From positions 1 to 33,014 of the forward strand of contig NZ_NFHD01000036.1 of the NCBI RefSeq assembly GCF_002159185.1: a stretch of DNA of 33,014 bases, given 5' to 3'. The DNA comes from Gemmiger sp. An87 (GTDB lineage Bacteria > Bacillota > Clostridia > Oscillospirales > Ruminococcaceae). Both the position numbers and the translations under genes were made by a program. Every line of letters begins with the position of its first letter. Positions within the stretch are counted from its first letter, which is position 1. The notes below the pieces were generated by a model. It made no database searches. It was given only the letters and a program-made list of their open reading frames with translations, and had not been told where the DNA came from. Of the stretch, positions 7,377 through 14,316 are shown one piece after another.

Positions 7377-7889
7377 ATGCCCAGTGCAAAAATTCTGAGC
7401 GAGAAGCAGGCTTATGTTGCCGCTCTGAAGGAGAAGATCGCCGCTTCCGTTGCCGGTGTGGTCGTTGACTACAAAGGCATCAACGTGGCCGACGATACCA
7501 AGCTGCGTAAGGAGCTGCGTGAGGCTGGCGTTGAGTATGCGGTTGTGAAGAACACCATGCTGCGTCTGGCCCTGAAGGATACCGAGCTGGAGGCTATGAG
7601 CGAAGTGCTGGAAGGCACTACCGCCATCGCCATCGCCCACGAGGACCCCATGGCTGCTGCCCGCATCCTGTGCAAGTACGCCGAGGCTTCCAAGGGCGCT
7701 TACAGCGTGAAGATCGGTTACATGGAAGGCGCTGTTATGCCCAAGGAAGAGGTTGAGGCTATCGCTAAGCTGCCCAACCGCGAAGGCATGCTGTCCATGT
7801 TCGCCGGCGCTCTCACCAGCACCCTCAGCGGTCTGGCTGTTGCTATGCAGGCCTACGCCGACAAGTGCGAGGAAGAGCCCGCTGCGTAA
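7377..7889 (+). CDS. rplJ: 50S ribosomal protein L10
   Basis: 170 aa. L10 is the base of the ribosomal stalk that carries the L7/L12 dimers. The N-terminal RNA-binding domain shows VVDYKGINVADDTKLRKELREAG and YAVVKNTMLRLA. The C-terminal helix, about 140-170, binds L12. The ATG follows GAGGTGA. It is preceded by its own leader and attenuator, and rplL follows after 90 bases. Strong GCT/GTT/CGT codon preference. Confidence 0.97.
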   Translation: MPSAKILSEKQAYVAALKEKIAASVAGVVVDYKGINVADDTKLRKELREAGVEYAVVKNTMLRLALKDTELEAMSEVLEGTTAIAIAHEDPMAAARILCKYAEASKGAYSVKIGYMEGAVMPKEEVEAIAKLPNREGMLSMFAGALTSTLSGLAVAMQAYADKCEEEPAA

Positions 7890-7979
7890 GTTACGCAAAT
7901 CCCCGTCCGTGCGGTGCGCCTGAGCGCTGCCGCTGAACGAACATTATTTTGAAATTAAGTACATTGGAGGTATATGACA

Positions 7980-8354
7980 ATGGCTTCTGAGAAAATCACC
8001 AAAATCATTGACGCTGTTAAAGAGCTGACCGTTCTGGAGCTGAAGGAACTGATCGACACCTACTGCGAAGAGTTCGGCGTTTCCGCCGTGGCTGCTGCCG
8101 CTCCCGCTGCTGCTGGCGCTGCTGCTCCCGCTGCTGAGGAGAAGACCGAGTTCGACGTTGTGCTGGCTGAGGTTGGCGCCAACAAGATGGCCGTTATCAA
8201 GGCTGTTAAGGAAGCTACCGGTCTGGGCCTGAAGGAGGCCAAGGAGCTGGTTGACAACGCTCCCAAGACCCTGAAGGAAGCTGCTTCCAAGGCTGACGCC
8301 GAGGAAATGAAGAAGAAGCTGGAAGAAGCCGGCGCCAAGATCGAGCTGAAGTAA
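7980..8354 (+). CDS. rplL: 50S ribosomal protein L7/L12
   Basis: 124 aa. L7/L12 is the mobile stalk protein that recruits translation GTPases. The N-terminal dimerisation domain is about 1-35, the Ala/Pro-rich hinge about 38-55, and the C-terminal globular domain contains [21 protein letters not shown] and [12 protein letters not shown]. Two ATGs are possible. The first, at 7974, is only 3 bases from GGAGG (7966-7970), and the second, at 7980, is 9 bases away and gives the standard MASEKI start, so 7980 is preferred. A terminator follows, and no rpoB. Confidence 0.95.
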   Translation: MASEKITKIIDAVKELTVLELKELIDTYCEEFGVSAVAAAAPAAAGAAAPAAEEKTEFDVVLAEVGANKMAVIKAVKEATGLGLKEAKELVDNAPKTLKEAASKADAEEMKKKLEEAGAKIELK

Positions 8355-8387
8355 GTTCTGCTTTTTGCCTGATTGAGCATCTGCAAG

Positions 8388-8420
8388 GCCGCCGCCCGTT
8401 TGGGCGGCGGCTTTTGTTTT
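8388..8420 (+). terminator. Terminator after rplL
   Basis: GCCGCCGCCC (8388-8397) pairs with GGGCGGCGGC (8402-8411) around GTTT, followed by TTTTGTTTT. A 10-bp all-GC stem. Confidence 0.92.
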
Positions 8421-8478
8421 GCCAATTTTACGGGGATATTGCCCAAGGGCCGGGCGAACGCGTCGAAAATTTGTGTAT

Positions 8479-8575
8479 GAAAATATAAATTTTGCGGATG
8501 AAATTGAAAATGTCTGCTGCATATGCTATACTGATTCACATGTTTTGCAAAAACGTACACAAAATTTATATTTTC
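8479..8575. repeat. Perfect 16-bp inverted repeat flanking the glmS promoter
   Basis: GAAAATATAAATTTTG (8479-8494) and its exact reverse complement CAAAATTTATATTTTC (8560-8575) enclose the whole glmS promoter. The first arm ends 9 bases upstream of the -35, and the second starts about 20 bases after the predicted transcription start. Each arm is itself an imperfect palindrome (AAAAT-ATAA-ATTTT). Only the second arm is transcribed, so this is not an RNA hairpin. A pair of operators able to loop DNA around the promoter is the simplest reading, by inference. Confidence 0.7.
8504..8532 (+). promoter_or_regulatory. Sigma-A promoter for glmS
   Basis: TTGAAA (8504-8509), 17-base spacer, TATACT (8527-8532) with TG at 8524-8525 (extended -10). 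The leader would be only about 55 bases, too short for a glmS ribozyme. Confidence 0.85.
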
Positions 8576-8595
8576 TGCATAGGGAGGCGATCGCC

Positions 8596-10416
8596 ATGTG
8601 CGGCATCGTTGGATATTCGGGAAAGACTGGCAGCCTGAATGTGCTGCTGGAAGGGCTTCATAAACTGGAATACCGGGGCTATGATTCGGCGGGCGTGGCG
8701 CTCAGCTACCCGGATGGTATCCGGGTAGCCAAGGCCCAGGGCCGGCTGAGCGCTCTGGAGGAAAAGCTGGCCGGGATGCATCTGCCGGACAGCGGCTGCG
8801 GCATCGGTCATACCCGCTGGGCTACCCACGGCGCGCCCAGCGACGTGAACAGTCACCCTCACTCCGCGGCCCGGGTGAGCCTGGTCCACAACGGCATCAT
8901 TGAAAACTACGCCGAGCTGCGGGAGTATCTGGTCCGCAAAGGGTATGAATTCTGCAGTGAGACCGACAGTGAGGTGCTGGTCAAGCTGATGGACCACAAC
9001 TACCAGGGCGACCCGCTGGACGCTATGCGCCGCACTCTGGCTCAGGTGCGGGGCAGCTACGGTTTGGCAATCCTGTTCCGGGACCGGCCAGGCGTAATCT
9101 ACGGCGCCCGGAAGGACAGCCCGCTCATCGTGGGCTGCGGCGAGGGCGAGAATTTCCTGGCCAGCGACATCCCCGCGCTGCTGCGCCATACCCGCACCTA
9201 CATTGCCCTGGAAGAGGGGGATATGGTGGAGCTGAAGCCGGACGGCATTCGCCTGTTTGACCGGCTGGGCCAGCCGGTGGAGCGGCCCCGGATGGAGGCC
9301 CAGTGGGAGATGGAGGCTGCGGAAAAGGGCGGTTACCCCCATTTCATGCTCAAGGAGATTCACGAGCAGCAGGCGGCTTTGCAGGCCACCATTGGCCCTC
9401 GTATCAAGAATGGTCTGCCCGATCTGAGCGAGTGCGGTCTGACCGACGAATATCTCAAGGGGTTGACCGGCATTCACATTGTGGGCTGCGGCACTGCCAT
9501 GCACGCGGGCATGGTGGGACGCACGGCCATTGAAAAGATGGCCCGGCTGCCCGCCTTCACCCAGATTGCCAGCGAATTTCGCTACAGCGACCCCATTTTG
9601 CATCCGGGCGATCTGGTGGTCATCATCAGCCAGAGCGGCGAAACGCTGGATACCCTGGCGGCCCTGAAGCTGGCCAGGGAAAAAGGCGCAAAGACCCTGG
9701 CCGTGGTAAACGTGGTGGGCTCCTCCATCGCCCGCGCCGCGGACTGGACCCTCTATACCCATGCAGGGCCGGAAATCGCGGTGGCTAGCACCAAGGCATA
9801 CAGCGTGCAGCTGGCGGTGATGTACCTGCTGGCGCTGCGGCTGGCACTGGCCCGGGGTACTCTGGACGAGCATGAGGTGGGCTATCTGACCGAGCAGCTG
9901 CAGAAGGCTCCCGCCCTGCAGCAGCCCCTGCTGGAAAACTGTGATCAGATTCAATATCTGGCCAGCCAGTTTATGAATAGCACCGACCTGTTCTTCATGG
10001 GCCGGGGCTTTGATTACTCCCTCTCGCTGGAGGGCAGCCTGAAGCTGAAGGAGATCAGCTATGTGCACAGCGAGGCCTACGCCGCGGGCGAGCTGAAGCA
10101 CGGCACCATCTCGCTGGTCACCGAGGGTACCCCGGTGATCGCTCTGGCCACCCAGGACGACGTATTTGAAAAGACCCTGAGCAACGTGAAGGAGGTCAAG
10201 ACCCGGGGCGCCCGAGTGATTCTGCTGTGCAAGGAGGAGGCTGTGGTGCCGGAGGGTGCGGCGGACTACGTGGTGCGCTTGCCCCGGCTGGAAAGCGTCT
10301 TCATGCCGCTGTTGATGATCGTGCCGCTACAGCTGTTTGCCTATTACATGAGCGTGCTGCGGGGCTGTGACGTGGATAAGCCCCGTAACCTGGCCAAGAG
10401 CGTGACCGTGGAATAA
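8596..10416 (+). CDS. glmS: Glutamine--fructose-6-phosphate aminotransferase (isomerizing)
   Basis: Makes glucosamine-6-phosphate from fructose-6-phosphate and glutamine, the entry step to UDP-GlcNAc and peptidoglycan (606 aa, standard). The start MCGIVGYSG places the catalytic Cys at position 2, exposed after Met removal. The class II glutaminase domain (about 1-220) has EYRGYDSAG, GHTRWATHG and HNGIIENY. Two SIS isomerase domains (about 280-600) include SQSGETLDTLAAL and SLEGSLKLKEISYVHSEAYAAGELKHG. The C-terminal DKPRNLAKSVTVE is typical. The ATG at 8596 is fixed by the catalytic Cys and by AGGGAGG upstream. It has its own promoter framed by an inverted repeat and no ribozyme. Confidence 0.97.
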   Translation: MCGIVGYSGKTGSLNVLLEGLHKLEYRGYDSAGVALSYPDGIRVAKAQGRLSALEEKLAGMHLPDSGCGIGHTRWATHGAPSDVNSHPHSAARVSLVHNGIIENYAELREYLVRKGYEFCSETDSEVLVKLMDHNYQGDPLDAMRRTLAQVRGSYGLAILFRDRPGVIYGARKDSPLIVGCGEGENFLASDIPALLRHTRTYIALEEGDMVELKPDGIRLFDRLGQPVERPRMEAQWEMEAAEKGGYPHFMLKEIHEQQAALQATIGPRIKNGLPDLSECGLTDEYLKGLTGIHIVGCGTAMHAGMVGRTAIEKMARLPAFTQIASEFRYSDPILHPGDLVVIISQSGETLDTLAALKLAREKGAKTLAVVNVVGSSIARAADWTLYTHAGPEIAVASTKAYSVQLAVMYLLALRLALARGTLDEHEVGYLTEQLQKAPALQQPLLENCDQIQYLASQFMNSTDLFFMGRGFDYSLSLEGSLKLKEISYVHSEAYAAGELKHGTISLVTEGTPVIALATQDDVFEKTLSNVKEVKTRGARVILLCKEEAVVPEGAADYVVRLPRLESVFMPLLMIVPLQLFAYYMSVLRGCDVDKPRNLAKSVTVE

Positions 10417-10453
10417 GCGGTTCCCGGAAATTTACCGGAAACGGGCAAAGGGC

Positions 10454-10482
10454 TTGCAAAGGCCGCCGCCGGTGTTTATAAT
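10454..10482 (+). promoter_or_regulatory. Sigma-A promoter for the GH13 gene
   Basis: TTGCAA (10454-10459), 17-base spacer, TATAAT (10477-10482). It lies in the 105-base gap after glmS. No clear terminator separates glmS from it. Confidence 0.75.
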
Positions 10483-10521
10483 GGGCCTGAAAACGATTCC
10501 AGAAAAGGAGCGTGCAGACCT

Positions 10522-12213
10522 ATGGAACGGCAATGGTGGCACAACAAAGCGGCCTATCAGATCTGGCCGAAAAGCTTTTACGATTCCAACGGCGACGGAG
10601 TGGGCGACCTGCCCGGCATCACCGCCAAGCTGGATTATTTAAAGGATCTGGGTGTGGACATCATCTGGCTATCGCCGGTGTACCAGAGCCCGCTGGCAGA
10701 CCAGGGCTATGATATCTCGGATTATCAGGCCATCGATCCCCGCTTCGGTACCATGGAGGACATGGACCGCCTGCTGGAGGAAGCCAGAAAGCGGGACATC
10801 CGCCTAGTGATGGACCTGGTGGTGAACCACTGCTCGGATGAGCACATCTGGTTCAAAAAGGCAGTGGAGGACCCGGAGGGACCCTACGGGCAGTATTTCT
10901 ACTTCCGCAAGGGCAAAAACGGAAACCCGCCCTGCAACTGGCGGGGTTACTTTGGGGGCAGCGCCTGGAGCCTGGTACCCGGCCAGAGCGATCTTTACTA
11001 CCTGCATCTCTTTCACGAAAAGCAGCCGGACCTGAACTGGGAGAATCCGGCGCTGCGCCGGGAGATCTACAACATGATCAACTGGTGGCTGGACAAGGGC
11101 GTGGCGGGTTTCCGAATTGACGCCATTGTGAACATCAAAAAGGACCTGGCCTTCCGGGACTACCCGGCGGACCGGCCGGACGGCCTTTCCGACTGCCGCC
11201 GGATGCTTTCGGAGCCCGGCGTGGCAGAGGGTCTGGGCGAGTTTCTGGAGGAGATGAAACGGGAGACCTTCGCTCCCCACAAGGCCTTTACGGTGGGCGA
11301 GGTGTTCGACACCGACCCCGCCCGTCTGGCGGAATTCATCGGGCCGGAGGGTCACTTCTCCACCATGTTCGACTTTGCGCCCACCTGCCTGGGCAAGGAC
11401 GCGCAGGGCTGGGCCCGGGCAAAGCAGCCCACCACCACCCAGTACCGGGATGCCTGCTTTGGCTCCCAGCGGCAGGCGGCGGGCGTGGGCTTCCTGGCCA
11501 ACATCATTGAAAACCACGACGAGCCCCGGGGCGTGAGCCAGTATCTGCCGAAGGACGCACAGGACAACGAGCGGGCCAAGACCTGCCTGGCCACCGCCAG
11601 CGTGCTGCTGCGGGGCATTCCGTTCCTGTATCAGGGCCAGGAGCTGGGCATGACCAATACCCGGTTTGAGCGAATTGAGGATGTGGATGACGTGAGCACC
11701 CACGGCGAGTATGCGGCCTGCCTGGCACTGGGGCTGACCGAGGCCCAGGCGCTGGCCGCCTGCGCCCAGTACAGCCGGGACAACGCCCGGACTCCGGTGC
11801 AGTGGACGGACGGAGAAAACGCCGGGTTCACCACCGGAACGCCCTGGATCGGCGTAAATCCCAACTACACCCGCATCAACGCCAGGGAGCAGCAGGCCCG
11901 GCCGGATTCGGTGCTGAACTGGTACAAAAAGCTGCTGGCTCTGCGCAAGGACACCCGGTGGGAGGAAGCCCTGGTGTGGGGCGACTGCGAGCCGGTGATG
12001 GAGGAGGAAGAGGGCCTGATGGCCTACCGCCGCACCGGCGGCGGAAAAACGCTGCTGGTGGTGTGCAACCTGAGCGAGCTGCCCCGAAGCCTGGCGCTGC
12101 CGGGGACCATCCGGCAGGTACTGCTCAACAACCAGGAGGGCGGCCCTCAGCCGGGCTTTGACCGGTATGCCGCTCAGCCCTGGCAGGCTGTGGTGCTGGA
12201 GCTGGAGCAATAA
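10522..12213 (+). CDS. GH13 alpha-glucosidase (oligo-1,6-glucosidase/maltase type)
   Basis: Cytoplasmic hydrolase of short alpha-glucosides (563 aa, no signal peptide). The (beta/alpha)8 catalytic domain has the Ca-binding loop DSNGDGVGDLPG (21-32), MDLVVNH, QPDLNWENP (168-176), nucleophile D200 in GFRIDAI, acid/base E260 in TVGEVFD and transition-state D333 in ENHDEPR. A C-terminal beta-sandwich covers about 480-563. The overall form is GH13_31-like (MalL/TreC/DexB relatives). The residue after the nucleophile is Ala201 rather than the Val usual in alpha-1,6-specific enzymes, so alpha-1,4 preference is plausible. The ATG follows AAGGAG. No transporter is adjacent, so its substrate cannot be told from context. 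Confidence 0.92.
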   Translation: MERQWWHNKAAYQIWPKSFYDSNGDGVGDLPGITAKLDYLKDLGVDIIWLSPVYQSPLADQGYDISDYQAIDPRFGTMEDMDRLLEEARKRDIRLVMDLVVNHCSDEHIWFKKAVEDPEGPYGQYFYFRKGKNGNPPCNWRGYFGGSAWSLVPGQSDLYYLHLFHEKQPDLNWENPALRREIYNMINWWLDKGVAGFRIDAIVNIKKDLAFRDYPADRPDGLSDCRRMLSEPGVAEGLGEFLEEMKRETFAPHKAFTVGEVFDTDPARLAEFIGPEGHFSTMFDFAPTCLGKDAQGWARAKQPTTTQYRDACFGSQRQAAGVGFLANIIENHDEPRGVSQYLPKDAQDNERAKTCLATASVLLRGIPFLYQGQELGMTNTRFERIEDVDDVSTHGEYAACLALGLTEAQALAACAQYSRDNARTPVQWTDGENAGFTTGTPWIGVNPNYTRINAREQQARPDSVLNWYKKLLALRKDTRWEEALVWGDCEPVMEEEEGLMAYRRTGGGKTLLVVCNLSELPRSLALPGTIRQVLLNNQEGGPQPGFDRYAAQPWQAVVLELEQ

Positions 12214-12234
12214 GCAAAACAGATTTTCAACAAC

Positions 12235-12276
12235 AAAAGCCCTCCGCCGTGGAAAACTCCGCGGCGGAGGGCTTTT
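12235..12276. terminator. Bidirectional terminator between convergent genes
   Basis: AAAAGCCCTCCGCCG (12235-12249) pairs perfectly with CGGCGGAGGGCTTTT (12262-12276). The A and T flanks let it end both the GH13 gene and the convergent membrane-protein gene. Confidence 0.92.
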
Positions 12277-12295
12277 GCATATTCAGACAAGTGGT

Positions 12296-12688
12296 TCAGG
12301 CGGGCCGAAGAGCGGCGTGCAGCCGGTCGGCGCAGGCAAAGCAGAGAAAGATCGGGATGCAGAGCAAAAACCAGTACAGGCTGAACCGGGGGCAGATCTG
12401 GCCCCACAAATTGCCCCACCGGTCGGAGTAATCCCAGATACCCATGCCCAGCAGCCGGTTGCAGACGAGCCCCATGGCAAGCTCCAGACCGGTGATACAG
12501 CCCGCACCCGCCGCACAGCGGGCCAGCAGCGGTACCCGGCGGGGCAGGGCCCGGTCCAGCGCGGCCAGCACCAGCAGCAAAACACCGCCGGAAACCAGCA
12601 TGGTCCAGTGGGTATAGCCCCGGTAGAGCAGCTCGATCTGCCCGTAGCCGAAGGCCCCCACAAAAAACAAGGTCGCGTTTCGCAGCAT
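12296..12688 (-). CDS. Small integral membrane protein, CmpB-like (putative ABC-transporter type IV family)
   Basis: 130 aa with four predicted membrane helices (about 3-15, 28-45, 55-80 and 103-120). The segment GMGIWDYSDRWGNLWGQICP, followed by a hydrophobic helix, resembles the WDYS...N..GQIC signature of the Firmicutes family PF06541 (ABC_trans_CmpB), whose biochemical role is unclear despite its name. The call rests on recalled motif similarity. The ATG at 12688 has no AGGAGG. The nearest Shine-Dalgarno-like bases, GGGTGAT, lie in the 3' arm of the pncB terminator hairpin, so translation may depend on that structure opening. It is codirectional with pncB. Confidence 0.7.
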   Translation of the reverse strand: MLRNATLFFVGAFGYGQIELLYRGYTHWTMLVSGGVLLLVLAALDRALPRRVPLLARCAAGAGCITGLELAMGLVCNRLLGMGIWDYSDRWGNLWGQICPRFSLYWFLLCIPIFLCFACADRLHAALRPA

Positions 12689-12725
12689 AAAAACATCACC
12701 CGGGGAATAGTCTTCCCCGGGTGAT
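12689..12725 (-). terminator. Terminator after pncB
   Basis: On the minus strand ATCACCCGGGGAA (12725-12713) pairs perfectly with TTCCCCGGGTGAT (12707-12695), 5-base loop, followed by GTTTTT. The T run directly touches the ATG of the next gene at 12688, so the hairpin covers its ribosome binding region. Confidence 0.85.
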
Positions 12726-12749
12726 GGCGTTTTATGTGCGGGCAGGGCG

Positions 12750-14216
12750 TTATTCCGCCGATTTGCCGGTAACCTTGCTCAGCTCGGTGAGCATCTTATG
12801 CTGGCAGTCCCACAGCTTCTGGGACAGGTCCACATAGTACTTGTGGGGATATTCGAAACGGCGCATCTCCTCCCACAGGTTCTCCAGCTGCACGGCGCAG
12901 CGCTCTCGGATCTCCTTCACGGTGGGGCGCTCGTAGACCAGTTTGCCCTTCTCGTAGATGGGGGTGGTCAGGCAGACCGCCGAGCAGTTGGTATAGGTGC
13001 GCTCTTTCCAGGTCTGGAAGGGGTCAAACAGGGTCAGGCCGTCGCCTACCTCCACCTCTTCGTCGTACACGGTCACATAGTCGGCCATGGCCTTTTTGGT
13101 GTAGTGGTCGTAGATACGCCACACCTTTTTCAGCAGGGGAATGGTCAGCTTCTCGGCGCTCTCGCTCACCTTGATCTTGGGGATGTAGTCCTCGCCGTCC
13201 TTCACGGCAGCCAGCTTGTACACGCCGCCGAACACCGGGTCACTCTTGGCGGTGATCAGGTTCTCGCCAATGCCGAAGCTGTCGATCTTGGCCTCCTGCA
13301 GAATCAGGTCCCGCACGATGTACTCGTCCAGGCTGTTGGAGGCGCAGATGCCGCAGTCCTCATAACCGGCGGCGTCCAGCATCTTACGGGCCTTCTTAGA
13401 CAGATAGGCAATATCGCCGGAGTCGATGCGGATGGCCACCGGGCGCTTGCCCTGGGGCTTCAGCACCTCGTCGAAGACCTTAATGGCATTGGGTACGCCG
13501 CTCTTCATCACATTGTAAGTATCAACGAGCAGTACACAGGAGTCAGGATACAACTCGGCGTATTTTTTAAAGGCTTCATATTCGCTGGGGAACATCTGCA
13601 CCCAGCTGTGAGCCATGGTGCCGGAGGCAGGAATGCCGAAATCCCGGGCGGCCATCACGCAGCTGGTGGAGGAGCAACCGCCGATGTAGGCGGCACGGGC
13701 GCCGTAAACGGCGGCGTCGTAGCCCTGGGCGCGGCGGGCGCCGAACTCCATGACAGGGCGGCCCTGGGCGCTGCGCACGATGCGGTTGGCCTTGGTGGCC
13801 ACCAGACACTGGTGGTTGATGGTGACCAGCAGCAGGGTCTCCAGCAGCTGGCACTCGATGGAGGGGCCTTCCACCGTCACGATGGGCTCCCGGGGGAAGA
13901 TGGGGGTGCCTTCGGGAATGGCCCAGATGTTGCAGTGCAGCTCAAAATGGCTCAGATAATCCAGAAAGCGCTCGTTGAACACACCGGTGCCCCGCAGATA
14001 TTCAATGTCCTCCGGGGTAAATTTCAGGTTTTCCACAGCGTCGATGAAGGTGTCCAGACCGGCCATGATGGCGAAGCCGCCGCCGTCCGGGATCTTACGG
14101 AAGAACATGTCGAACACGCTGATCTTGTCCTCGTAGCCTTCCTCCAGGTACCCGGCGGCCATGGTGAGCTCGTAAAAGTCCATGATGGTGGTCAGGTTGC
14201 GTTTCACATCCAACAT
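12750..14216 (-). CDS. pncB: Nicotinate phosphoribosyltransferase
   Basis: Makes nicotinate mononucleotide from nicotinate and PRPP in the NAD salvage pathway (488 aa). Family features seen are DFYELTMAAGYLEEG at the N-terminus, MEFGARRAQGYDAA, the SGTMAHSWV segment with the catalytic His, VDTYNVMKSGVPNAI, IRIDSGDIAYLSK and SFGIGENLITAKSDPVFGGVYKL. The start is the ATG at 14216 with GGAG just upstream. A longer reading would extend into noncoding sequence. It is 100 bases downstream of the carboxypeptidase gene on the same strand and ends in a strong terminator. I see no convincing promoter or NAD-type riboswitch in the gap. Confidence 0.95.
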   Translation of the reverse strand: MLDVKRNLTTIMDFYELTMAAGYLEEGYEDKISVFDMFFRKIPDGGGFAIMAGLDTFIDAVENLKFTPEDIEYLRGTGVFNERFLDYLSHFELHCNIWAIPEGTPIFPREPIVTVEGPSIECQLLETLLLVTINHQCLVATKANRIVRSAQGRPVMEFGARRAQGYDAAVYGARAAYIGGCSSTSCVMAARDFGIPASGTMAHSWVQMFPSEYEAFKKYAELYPDSCVLLVDTYNVMKSGVPNAIKVFDEVLKPQGKRPVAIRIDSGDIAYLSKKARKMLDAAGYEDCGICASNSLDEYIVRDLILQEAKIDSFGIGENLITAKSDPVFGGVYKLAAVKDGEDYIPKIKVSESAEKLTIPLLKKVWRIYDHYTKKAMADYVTVYDEEVEVGDGLTLFDPFQTWKERTYTNCSAVCLTTPIYEKGKLVYERPTVKEIRERCAVQLENLWEEMRRFEYPHKYYVDLSQKLWDCQHKMLTELSKVTGKSAE

Positions 14217-14316
14217 AAAGCTCCAACTCTCTCTCAAATGAATTTGGACCGGGCCGCAGTATGGGCGGCAGGGCCCTTCACAGCACCCGATGGGCGCGGG
14301 AAACAACGGGTCGCAG

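Noticed and set aside
8421-8595. glmS ribozyme upstream of glmS
   Set aside because: The predicted transcript leader is only about 55 bases and lacks the ribozyme core; there is no room for the fold.
14217-14316. NAD-type riboswitch or NiaR operator before pncB
   Set aside because: The 100-base gap shows GC-rich inverted segments but no motif I recognise.
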